From NCBI GenBank assembly GCA_900544405.1, contig UQVA01000014.1, positions 1 to 51,913 on the forward strand: a stretch of DNA of 51,913 nucleotides, given 5' to 3'. Shown one piece after another: positions 6,961 through 14,824 of the stretch. Source of the stretch: an uncultured Eubacteriales bacterium. GTDB taxonomy: Bacteria; Bacillota; Clostridia; Oscillospirales; Oscillospiraceae. Below the pieces are notes generated by a model, which was given only the letters and a program-made list of their open reading frames with translations, did no database searches and was not told the DNA's origin. The stretch's first letter is position 1. Each line of letters begins with the position of its first letter. The position numbers and the translations under genes were made by a program.

Positions 6961-9375
6961 ATGCAATACGGACACTTCGATGACCAACGGCAGGAGTACG
7001 TCATTGAGACCCCCTGTACCCCCCTGCCCTGGATCAACTATTTGGGCAGCGAGGATTTTCTCGGCATGATCTCCAACACCATGGGCGGCTACTGCTTCTA
7101 CCGGGACGCCAAGCTGCAGCGGCTGCTGCGCTACCGCTACAACGCCGTCCCCGGAGACCTGGGCGGCCGGTTCTACTATATGAAGGAGGCCGGCAAGAAA
7201 GCCTGGAACCCCGGCTTCCTGCCCACGAAAACGCCCCTGGACCGGTACGAGTGCCGCCACGGCATGGGCTACACGGTTTTTGACAGCGCCAAGGACGGGC
7301 TGGCCGCCAGAATGACCTTTTTCGTCCCCGTTGGGGAAAACTGTGAAATTCACGACCTGGTGCTGACCAATGAGACTCAAGAGGACAAAGAAGTCCATCT
7401 GTACGGCTGCATGGAATGGTGCCTGTGGAACGCCGTGGACGACAGCACCAACTATCAGCGGAACCTGAACATTGCCGAATGTGAAGCAGAGGACCGGATC
7501 CTCTATCATAAGACCGAATACCGGGAGCGCCGGGACCACTACGCCTATTATGCCGTGAACCGGGACACCGCCGGTTGGGACACGGACCGGAACACCTTCC
7601 TGGGCCCCATGGGCGACTGGTCCGCCCCGGCGCTGGTGGAACGGGAGTCCAGCGCCTTCTCCTGCATCACCGGCTGGTATCCCATCGGCTGCCACCACCT
7701 GAAAATCGCCCTTGCCCCCGGTGAAAGCCAACGGGTCATTTTCCTGCTGGGCTATGGCAAGAACCCCAGGGACCGGAAATTTCTGTCCCCCGGCGTTATC
7801 CGCAAGGACGACGCCCACGCCGCAGCGGCAAAATACGCCGACCCCGCCGCCGTGGATGCAGCCTTTGCGGCCCTGGGCCGCTATTGGGACGGCCTGCTGA
7901 GCAGCTATCAGCTTCGCTCCGGGGAAGAAAAGCTGGACCGGATGGTGAACATCTGGCACCAGTATCAGTGCATGGTCACCTTCAATCTGAGCCGCTCCGC
8001 CAGCTACTATGAGACCGGCACCGGCCGGGGTATGGGCTTCCGGGATTCCTGCCAGGACCTGTACGGCTTCATGCACATTGTCCCCCAGCGTGCCCGGGAG
8101 CGGATTCTGGACATTGCCTCCATCCAGTTCCCCGACGGCTCCACCTATCATCAGTATCAGCCCCTGACCAAGCGGGGCAACAACGACATCGGCGGCGGCT
8201 TCAACGACGACCCGCTGTGGCTGGTGGGTGCCGTGTGCGCCTATGTGAAGGAGACGGGAGACTTCTCCATTCTGGACCACCCCACCCCCTTCGACAATGT
8301 TCCCGGCTCAGAGGCCCCGCTGATGGAGCACATCCGCCGGAGCATCCGCTTCACCCGGACCCATCTGGGCCCCCACGGCCTGCCCCTCATCGGCCGGGCG
8401 GACTGGAACGACTGCCTGAATCTGAACTGCTTCTCCACGGAACCCGGCGAGAGCTTCCAGACCAGCGGCCCCAGTGAAGGCCCCGTGGCGGAATCCGTAT
8501 TCATTGCGGGAATGTTCGTGAAATACGGCGGCGAGTACGCCGACCTCTGCGGCCGGTTGGGCCTGGTCGATGAGGAAGCCGACGTCCGGCAGGCCATCCG
8601 GGACATGGAAAATGCCGTCCGGAAGGACGGCTGGGACGGAGAATGGTTCCTGCGAGCCTACGACGCTTTCGGCCATAAAGTCGGAAGCCGGGAATGCACC
8701 GAGGGGCAAATTTTCATCGAGCCTCAGGGAATGTGTACCATGGCGGGCATCGGCGGGCCGGACTACGGTGAAAAAGCCATGGCCTCCACCCGGAAATACC
8801 TGCTGGGTGAGTACGGCGTGGAATTGCTCAGTCCCTGCTACACGGAGTATCATCCGGAACTGGGCGAAATTTCCTCCTATCCTCCCGGATTCAAGGAAAA
8901 CGGCTCGGTTTTCTGCCACAACAACCCCTGGATCGTCTGCGCCGAAGCCGCTCTGGGCCACGGGGACGCCGCCTTTGACATTTACCGGCGCATCTGCCCC
9001 GCCTATCTGGAAGAAAAAAGTGAAATTCACGAAACGGAGCCTTATTGCTACGCCCAGACCGTCACCGGCCGGGCCTCCGGCGCACCGGGCCACGCCAAAA
9101 ACAGCTGGCTCACCGGCACCGCCAGCTGGACCTTCCTGTCCGTTTCTCAGGCCATTCTGGGCGTTTCCCCGGACTACGATGGCCTGCGCGTGCGGCCCTG
9201 CGTACCGGAAAGCTGGCAGGAATACACGGTTTTCCGGAAATTCCGGGGCTGCCGGTACACCATTCATGTGCGCCGCACGGGCGTGCGCTCCCTGAGCGTA
9301 GACGGAAAGGCCCTGACCGGGGACCTGGTGCCGATCTCCACGAAAAACGAATGTGCTGTCGAGGTGACGTTATGA
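6961..9375 (+). CDS. cbp: Cellobiose phosphorylase (GH94)
   Basis: 804 residues, full length for the family (about 810). It cleaves cellobiose with phosphate to glucose-1-phosphate and glucose in the cytoplasm, saving one ATP over hydrolysis. The N-terminus (FFD/HFDD..EYVI, PWINYLG, NTMGGYCFYRDA) and core (RSASYYETG, GRGMGFRDS, HQYQPLTKRGNN, NDDPLWL) follow clostridial cellobiose phosphorylases closely as I remember them. ADWNDCLN (480-487) holds the general-acid aspartate (WND, about residue 484). CHNNPW and AKNSWLTGTASW mark the phosphate-site end of the barrel. A strong AAGGAGG precedes the ATG, and the stop overlaps the GH1 start. Cellodextrin or laminaribiose phosphorylase are alternatives. 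Confidence 0.93.
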   Translation: MQYGHFDDQRQEYVIETPCTPLPWINYLGSEDFLGMISNTMGGYCFYRDAKLQRLLRYRYNAVPGDLGGRFYYMKEAGKKAWNPGFLPTKTPLDRYECRHGMGYTVFDSAKDGLAARMTFFVPVGENCEIHDLVLTNETQEDKEVHLYGCMEWCLWNAVDDSTNYQRNLNIAECEAEDRILYHKTEYRERRDHYAYYAVNRDTAGWDTDRNTFLGPMGDWSAPALVERESSAFSCITGWYPIGCHHLKIALAPGESQRVIFLLGYGKNPRDRKFLSPGVIRKDDAHAAAAKYADPAAVDAAFAALGRYWDGLLSSYQLRSGEEKLDRMVNIWHQYQCMVTFNLSRSASYYETGTGRGMGFRDSCQDLYGFMHIVPQRARERILDIASIQFPDGSTYHQYQPLTKRGNNDIGGGFNDDPLWLVGAVCAYVKETGDFSILDHPTPFDNVPGSEAPLMEHIRRSIRFTRTHLGPHGLPLIGRADWNDCLNLNCFSTEPGESFQTSGPSEGPVAESVFIAGMFVKYGGEYADLCGRLGLVDEEADVRQAIRDMENAVRKDGWDGEWFLRAYDAFGHKVGSRECTEGQIFIEPQGMCTMAGIGGPDYGEKAMASTRKYLLGEYGVELLSPCYTEYHPELGEISSYPPGFKENGSVFCHNNPWIVCAEAALGHGDAAFDIYRRICPAYLEEKSEIHETEPYCYAQTVTGRASGAPGHAKNSWLTGTASWTFLSVSQAILGVSPDYDGLRVRPCVPESWQEYTVFRKFRGCRYTIHVRRTGVRSLSVDGKALTGDLVPISTKNECAVEVTL

Positions 9376-10724
9376 AAACTCATTTCCCCGAAAACTTTCT
9401 CTGGGGCGCCGCAACCAGCGCCTACCAGATAGAAGGAAGCCCCACCGCCGACGGAGGCGGCAAGAGCATCTGGGACCGGTTCTGTCACATTCCCGGAACC
9501 ATCGCAAACGGCGACACCGGCGACATTGCCTGTGACAGCTACCGCCGTCCGGAGGAGGACCTGGCCCTGCTGAAAAAGCTTGGGGTGAAGGCCTATCGCT
9601 TCTCCGTCAGCTGGGCCCGGGTGGACCCCCTGGGGGACGGAAACTGGAACGAAGCGGGGCTTCGGTACTATGACCGGCTGGTGGACGGCTGTCTGGATGC
9701 GGGCATTCTCCCCTATCTGACCCTGTACCACTGGGAGCTGCCCCAGGCCCTGGAGGACCGGGGCGGCTGGTGCAATGCTGACACCGCCAGAGCATTCGGC
9801 CGCTATGCCGAAATGATCGCCCGGCATTTTCAGGGCCGGGTCCGGCACTATTTCACCCTGAACGAACCCCAATGCACCATGGCCCTGGGCTACGGCTCCG
9901 GGATCCACGCTCCCGGGAAAAAGCTGGACCGGGCCGGGCAGTTCGCCGTTCTGAAAAACCAGATGCTCGCCCATGGCTATGCCCTTCGGGCCATCCGGGC
10001 CGCCGACTCTGCGGCGCTGGTTGGATTGGCCTCCACCGGAAGATTATGTTACCCAGAGACCGACTCGGAACAAGACCTGGCCGCCGCCAAAGCCGCCACC
10101 TTCGCCGTCAGCGACGAGGATTGGGTGTTCACCCACCATTTTCTGCTGGACCCGGTGGTTCTGGGGGGCTTCCCGGAATGCAAAGGCACGGCTTTTGAGC
10201 CGCTGATCGCCGCCGTTTCTCCGGAGGAGTTGACCGTTATCCACGCCGTTCCGGATTTTCTGGGCTACAATATTTACAACGGCAATGCCGTCCGGGCGGA
10301 AGGGGCGAGCTTTGCCTATGTGCCCCGGTATCCCGGCTTCCCCCGGACCGCCCTGAAATGGCCCGTGACTCCGGAGGTGCTGAACTACGGCCCTCGGTTT
10401 CTCCATGAACGCTATGGCCTGCCGGGGTACATCACAGAAAACGGCCTCAGCTGCAACGACAAGCTTTTTCTGGACGGAGCCGTTCACGACCCGGACCGCA
10501 TTGATTTTCTGACCCGGTATCTCCGATGCCTGGCCCAAGGAATCGAGGCCGGTTCCAACGTCCGAGGCTATTTCCACTGGTCGCTGCTGGATAATTTCGA
10601 GTGGCACAGCGGCTATTCCGACCGGTTCGGGCTGGTGTATATGGACTACCCCGCCCTCCGCCGGATTCCGAAGGATTCCTTCTATTGGTTCCGACAGGTC
10701 ATTGCAGAAAACAGCGTACCGTGA
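9372..10724 (+). CDS. Beta-glucosidase (GH1)
   Basis: 450 residues from the ATG at 9372, which overlaps the phosphorylase stop as ATGA and follows GAGGTG; earlier in-frame codons lie inside that gene. The fold opens with FLWGAATSAYQIEG. The acid/base glutamate is in TLNEP (Glu165) and the nucleophile in ITENG (Glu356). The end reads NFEWHSGYSDRFGLVYMDY, the non-phosphorylated-substrate form; the Ser/Lys/Tyr phosphate-binding signature of 6-phospho-beta-glucosidases is not seen. No signal peptide, so it acts inside the cell on imported beta-glucosides. Translational coupling with GH94 means phosphorolysis and hydrolysis are made together. Confidence 0.93.
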   Translation: MKTHFPENFLWGAATSAYQIEGSPTADGGGKSIWDRFCHIPGTIANGDTGDIACDSYRRPEEDLALLKKLGVKAYRFSVSWARVDPLGDGNWNEAGLRYYDRLVDGCLDAGILPYLTLYHWELPQALEDRGGWCNADTARAFGRYAEMIARHFQGRVRHYFTLNEPQCTMALGYGSGIHAPGKKLDRAGQFAVLKNQMLAHGYALRAIRAADSAALVGLASTGRLCYPETDSEQDLAAAKAATFAVSDEDWVFTHHFLLDPVVLGGFPECKGTAFEPLIAAVSPEELTVIHAVPDFLGYNIYNGNAVRAEGASFAYVPRYPGFPRTALKWPVTPEVLNYGPRFLHERYGLPGYITENGLSCNDKLFLDGAVHDPDRIDFLTRYLRCLAQGIEAGSNVRGYFHWSLLDNFEWHSGYSDRFGLVYMDYPALRRIPKDSFYWFRQVIAENSVP

Positions 10725-10765
10725 GACATCCGGAACCGAGCGGACATTCGGAGGCGGCAAAATCT

Positions 10766-10822
10766 CCCGGCGAGGCACAGTAGGGGCGAGGCATGCCGCC
10801 ACCCCTACAAAACTTCGCCGGG
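10766..10822. repeat. Nested palindrome with GTAGGGGCGAGGCA core
   Basis: Outer arms CCCGGCGA / TCGCCGGG (10766-10773 with 10815-10822) enclose inner arms GTAGGGG / CCCCTAC (10780-10786 with 10802-10808). The core CGGCGAGGCACxGTAGGGGCGAGGCA recurs at 48995-49036, and its first part at 44517-44530, so this is a dispersed intergenic repeat. Confidence 0.6.
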
Positions 10823-10853
10823 GATCATCCTATTTTTTCTCCATCTTACCCGC

Positions 10854-10891
10854 AAAAAGTCCTCTGCACGTCACGTGCAGAGGACTTTTTT
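10854..10891. terminator. Bidirectional intrinsic terminator
   Basis: A perfect 17-bp stem (10854-10870 with 10874-10890) and a 3-nt loop, with A and T tracts at the two ends. It sits between the converging GH1 gene and the esterase, whose stop codon begins 2 bp after it, and can serve both strands. Confidence 0.9.
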
Positions 10892-10892
10892 C

Positions 10893-11717
10893 TTATTTCA
10901 GCAGGGAAAGCCGCAGCCAGCGCTTGGCCTCCTCCACCCACTCGCTGCCCCGGGCGTCCTCCGCCGAAAGGGGTACAGCACAGGTCTGGTCGTCCACAGC
11001 AGCGTTGCCGTGACGGCCGGTGGGGTACACGTGCAGCTCATAGGGCACCCCATGGTCCGACAGAGCCTTGGCATAAAGCAGACTGTTGACCGCCGGGACG
11101 ATCTCGTCGGCAGCGGTGGTCCACAGAAATGCCGGCGGGGTCTTTTCGGACACCAGATTCTGGCAGGAGAACCGGCGAATTTCCCCGTCCGTCAGGTCCC
11201 GATGGCCCAACAGCCGCTCAAAGCTGTTCCGATGGGTTCGCTCCGGCTCCGCCGTAATGACCGGGTAGCAGAGAATGGTCCCTTGGACCGGCTTGCTGTC
11301 CGGGAACACCGCCCGGACCTCCGGCCAATCGTAAGCATTGGCATAGTGGGCCGTCAGATGGCCGCCTGCGGAGAAGCCCAGCATGACCACCGGCTCTCCG
11401 TTCCGCTCCCAGCGGTCCCGGATGACCTCCATAGCTGCTGCCGCCTCCCGCAGTTGGGTGGGAAAGCCGTGGGGCGCCACGGAATAGATCAGAATAAAGA
11501 TGTTGTAGCCCTCCGGAAGGAATTTCAGGGCAATGGGCTCCTCCTCCCGTGGTGTGCAGACCCCATAGCCGCCGCCGGGAACGATCAGCAGCCCCGGACG
11601 CTTCCGGCCCTCCGTTTCCGGGATGGTGTCCGGCAGGTAAGCCCGCAGCACCGGATCCCGGCCTTTTTCCCGCAGAAAGGGGTACAGGTCCCCCAAATGA
11701 ATGGTCTCCAGAATCAT
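10893..11717 (-). CDS. Alpha/beta-hydrolase, acetyl-esterase type
   Basis: 274 residues, no signal peptide. PGGGYG (about 47-52) gives the oxyanion hole, GFSAGGH holds the nucleophile Ser116, TAADEIVP the acid Asp204 and GRHG the base His236. This arrangement fits the cytoplasmic BD-FAE / acetylxylan-esterase-like group that deacetylates imported sugars. Substrate is unproven. It is monocistronic between the GH1 terminator and its own consensus promoter, and lies among glycosidase genes, which supports a role in removing acetyl groups from plant oligosaccharides. Confidence 0.85.
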   Translation of the reverse strand: MILETIHLGDLYPFLREKGRDPVLRAYLPDTIPETEGRKRPGLLIVPGGGYGVCTPREEEPIALKFLPEGYNIFILIYSVAPHGFPTQLREAAAAMEVIRDRWERNGEPVVMLGFSAGGHLTAHYANAYDWPEVRAVFPDSKPVQGTILCYPVITAEPERTHRNSFERLLGHRDLTDGEIRRFSCQNLVSEKTPPAFLWTTAADEIVPAVNSLLYAKALSDHGVPYELHVYPTGRHGNAAVDDQTCAVPLSAEDARGSEWVEEAKRWLRLSLLK

Positions 11718-11755
11718 GGCATTTCGCCCTTTCTCCCCAATCAGGGTTTTTCCAC

Positions 11756-11783
11756 ATTATAGCACCAACAGCCCCAGTGTCAA
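11756..11783 (-). promoter_or_regulatory. Sigma-A promoter of the esterase gene
   Basis: On the minus strand TTGACA (11778-11783), 16-nt spacer, TATAAT (11756-11761): both hexamers are perfect. Transcription would start about 30 bp before the ATG. Confidence 0.8.
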
Positions 11784-11871
11784 GGCGGAAAAGTAGTACA
11801 GGGGATAGCCGTTGCTTTCCATTTTAAGGAAGCTTCCGGCGAAGCATTGCAGGGGCGGCAGGGTCCGGTTT

Positions 11872-13452
11872 TTACAGCTTCAGATCGATATGCTCCCGCT
11901 TTCCGTCCAGGGAGTAGGTAATGCCGTTGACGGTACATTCCTCCAATATCCCCCGGTCGAACAGGTCCCGGTAATGGGCGTAGGTCTTTTTCTGCGCCTC
12001 GGTGAGCTTGCCGTCGGAGGTCAGGAACACCTGACCGCAGAGGGCGTTGACCGTGGCCAGCGCTTTTTTCTGCTCCTCCGTCAGGCGGCAATTTTCCGTC
12101 CGCAGGAAGAAAACGTCCGGATCACTGCCGTAGGCCCGGCCGTTCAGGGGCGCTCGCAGGATGGTATTGTTCAGCGCCTGCCGGGTGGACACCCGCTCCC
12201 GGTGCATGGGCCGCATATAAAAGGCATCGTCCCAGTCCAGGCTCACGTCACAGCTGACCCGGCAGTAATCCGCCACGCCGAAGGCCGGCATCACCGGCAC
12301 GCCGCAGGCCAGTATCCGCTTGTCGCCGCACCATTTCCGCAGCATTTCCATGGCCCGGTACATTCTTCCCGCCCGGGTCTCCCGATCCGTGCCGAAGGGT
12401 GCCGCCGCATAGAGAAAGTCCAGCTTTACCAGGTCATAATCATTGCCGTACATGCTGAAAACATCCTCAAAGACCCGTTTCAGATAGTCCTGGACCCCCG
12501 GATGGTCAATGTCCAGAGCATAAAAGCCGCTCCAGTTGGCCCCGCAGCGCCAGGGCTTGCCCTCATGGCGCAGAAGCCAGTCCGGATGGTCCCGGTACAG
12601 GTCCGAATCCGTCTCGCAGATAAAAGGCGCCAGCCAAAGGCCCGCTTTCAGGCCGTAGGTGTGGGCCATGTCCGCAAAGCGGTAAATGCCCAGGGGGAAT
12701 TTGTAGGGGTGGAATTTCAGCCAGTCCCCCACCTTCCATTCCCAGCCGTCGTCAATCTGAAAAAGGTCCCCCGGCCGCAGGTACTCCCGGCAGGCCTTGA
12801 AATCTGCCTCCACGCCCAGATTGGTGATGTTCTGATAGTGATTGTACCAGCTGGAATAGCCCGCCAGCTTTTCTTTTGTCCGGGGCTTGACCCCCATGGC
12901 ATCAAACCAGCCGTCATAGACGGCATCCTCCGTCCCCTCCGCCCGGAAAAGGTCGAAAATGGCGTAGGGTCCCCCTCGGTGCCGGATGCCGGCGCAGTCC
13001 CGTTCCAGGGTCAGCCTGGCTTCTTTTGCCGAATAGTGAAAAATCGTATAGCCGGGCCGGTCATCCAGGGAGGCCAGAAGCTTATATTGGTCCCCCTTCC
13101 GGAAGGTACAGTAGGAAAAGCCGTGGCTGGTGCCCGGTTCCTTGCCGTAGGACACGAAATGATAGTCCCCGTACCGGTCAAAGGCGTATTTTTTCGTAAG
13201 AAATTTGGGAATTTGGTCCACGCCCCGGAGCCGGTCGGTTTTCCCCAGTTCCGGGGAATAGGTCCAGGTCTGGTAGCCGTTCATAAAGAGCCGCTCCCCG
13301 TCCTCCATGGGCCAGTCCAGCTCCGCCGTGACCTGCCGAAAAATGCCCTTAGGCAGGTCCGGATGGAGCCGCAGCGGCTCGCCAGCGTTCCATTCCGCCG
13401 TGCCGGTGGTGGTCCCCCGGTCGGTGACGACTTTCCAACGCAGCTCAGCCAT
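11872..13452 (-). CDS. Alpha-galactosidase-type glycosidase (GH36)
   Basis: 526 residues. A beta-sandwich N-terminal part (about 1-190) precedes a TIM barrel. The nucleophile is Asp345 in VKLDFLY and the acid/base Asp402 in CRVSCDVSLDWDD, the arrangement of clan GH-D. FQIDDGW and GLWLAPF are further family blocks. It is shorter than the roughly 720-residue GH36 enzymes and fits the compact subgroup. No signal peptide, so it acts on imported sugars such as melibiose or raffinose-type oligosaccharides. Its ATG (AGGAG upstream) lies inside the end of the symporter gene (8-nt overlap). It is the last gene of the TetR operon; a weak stem, GCTTC/GAAGC at 11832-11845, follows. Confidence 0.88.
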   Translation of the reverse strand: MAELRWKVVTDRGTTTGTAEWNAGEPLRLHPDLPKGIFRQVTAELDWPMEDGERLFMNGYQTWTYSPELGKTDRLRGVDQIPKFLTKKYAFDRYGDYHFVSYGKEPGTSHGFSYCTFRKGDQYKLLASLDDRPGYTIFHYSAKEARLTLERDCAGIRHRGGPYAIFDLFRAEGTEDAVYDGWFDAMGVKPRTKEKLAGYSSWYNHYQNITNLGVEADFKACREYLRPGDLFQIDDGWEWKVGDWLKFHPYKFPLGIYRFADMAHTYGLKAGLWLAPFICETDSDLYRDHPDWLLRHEGKPWRCGANWSGFYALDIDHPGVQDYLKRVFEDVFSMYGNDYDLVKLDFLYAAAPFGTDRETRAGRMYRAMEMLRKWCGDKRILACGVPVMPAFGVADYCRVSCDVSLDWDDAFYMRPMHRERVSTRQALNNTILRAPLNGRAYGSDPDVFFLRTENCRLTEEQKKALATVNALCGQVFLTSDGKLTEAQKKTYAHYRDLFDRGILEECTVNGITYSLDGKREHIDLKL

Positions 13453-14824
13453 GGCGCTTCTCCTGTAATTGGGCGCTGATTTGGGCAGCCTTTTCGTCGG
13501 TGAGGATGAATTTCTTCCGGAACAGCACCAGCGCCGCCGCCAGCACCAGCATGGGCAGCACGGTCATCAGCAGCCGCAGGCCCATCAAGGTCCCGGCGCT
13601 CTGGACCGCCGCCGGGGCAGTCTCGTCGGTGTTGCCCACCAGACCGATGAGGTCCAGGCCGATGCCCGTCAGGAACACCGCCACGCCGGAGGCGGCCTTC
13701 ACCACGAAGGTCTGCATGGAGAAAATGACGCTCTCCTCCCGCCGTCCGGTCTTTAGCTGGCCGTAGTCCACGCTGTTGGACAGGAACAGGGTGGTCAGCA
13801 CGGAAAGCATTCCGTTGCAGGCAAACACCACGATGCCGGGGACCAGCAGGGCAACGAGATTCCCGGACAGTCCCGTCAGGCAGAACACCAGCAGCAGTCC
13901 GTAGCCCGCCAGAGCGGCGATCAAACTCAGCCGGAACACGCCGGTACTGCTGAGCTTTTTACGGAGCAATGGGTACAGGACCATCATGCCCAGGATCTGG
14001 GCAGCGCCGCCGACGGTGGAGAACAGGGTGTAGCTGCCCTTCCAGCCTTCCCCGCCGAAGTCATATTTGAAGAAGTAAATGATGAAGTTGGAGGTCAGGT
14101 ACAGTGCCGAATTGATGAGCACGATGGTGGCGACCACCACCATGGCCTGATCGTTGCGGAACAGGGCGGAGAACATCTCCTTCACGGTGGCCGTTTTCAT
14201 TTCCGTGGGGGCATTTTCCTTCACATTGGCGCAGCAGATGATCTCCGTCACCACGAAAATACCGGAAACAATGAGGGCTACATACCGGAAGCCCGTTCGC
14301 TCGCTGCTGCCGCCCAGCGCACCCACCAGCAGCATGGTGAACATGGCAATGAGGGCGGAGCCTACCCCGGCGCAGGTCCGGCCCACCACCGAGAGGGTCT
14401 CCCGGTCCTTGGGGGTCCGGGTCACGGCGGGGATCATGGACCAATAGGGAATGTCCATCATGGTATAGGTCACGCCCCAGAGGATGTAAACCACGCTGAA
14501 ATACACCATCATCCCCGCTTCGCTGAGCACCGGAGCGGCAAACAGGGCGTACAGCACGAAGGCGTTCAGCACCGTGCCGGTGAAGATCCAGGGCCGGAAC
14601 CGGCCGAAGCGGGTCCGGGTCTTGGCCACCAGAATGCCCATGAAGGGGTCGTTAAAGGCGTCGAAAATGCGGGCGATCATCAAAATCAGGCCCACGAAAG
14701 TGGCACTCAGGTGCAGCACATCCTGATAATAATACATCACATAGGATGCGGACAGTGCATACACCATGTCCTTGCCCACGGCGCCAATGCCAAAGGCGGC
14801 TTTTTGTTTTCCGGTCAGTTCCAT
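13445..14824 (-). CDS. GPH-family sugar:cation symporter
   Basis: 459 residues with about twelve hydrophobic helices. The N-terminus GIGAVGKDMVYALSASYVMY and the loops DAFNDPFMGILVAKT and RFGRFRPWI are hallmarks of glycoside-pentoside-hexuronide transporters such as MelB. These import galactosides, glucuronides or xylosides with Na+ or H+. Position between a GH2 and a GH36 gene, overlapping both, makes it the uptake route for their substrate. The short C-terminus lacks a PTS IIA domain, unlike LacS. GGAGG precedes the ATG. Confidence 0.92.
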   Translation of the reverse strand: MELTGKQKAAFGIGAVGKDMVYALSASYVMYYYQDVLHLSATFVGLILMIARIFDAFNDPFMGILVAKTRTRFGRFRPWIFTGTVLNAFVLYALFAAPVLSEAGMMVYFSVVYILWGVTYTMMDIPYWSMIPAVTRTPKDRETLSVVGRTCAGVGSALIAMFTMLLVGALGGSSERTGFRYVALIVSGIFVVTEIICCANVKENAPTEMKTATVKEMFSALFRNDQAMVVVATIVLINSALYLTSNFIIYFFKYDFGGEGWKGSYTLFSTVGGAAQILGMMVLYPLLRKKLSSTGVFRLSLIAALAGYGLLLVFCLTGLSGNLVALLVPGIVVFACNGMLSVLTTLFLSNSVDYGQLKTGRREESVIFSMQTFVVKAASGVAVFLTGIGLDLIGLVGNTDETAPAAVQSAGTLMGLRLLMTVLPMLVLAAALVLFRKKFILTDEKAAQISAQLQEKRHG

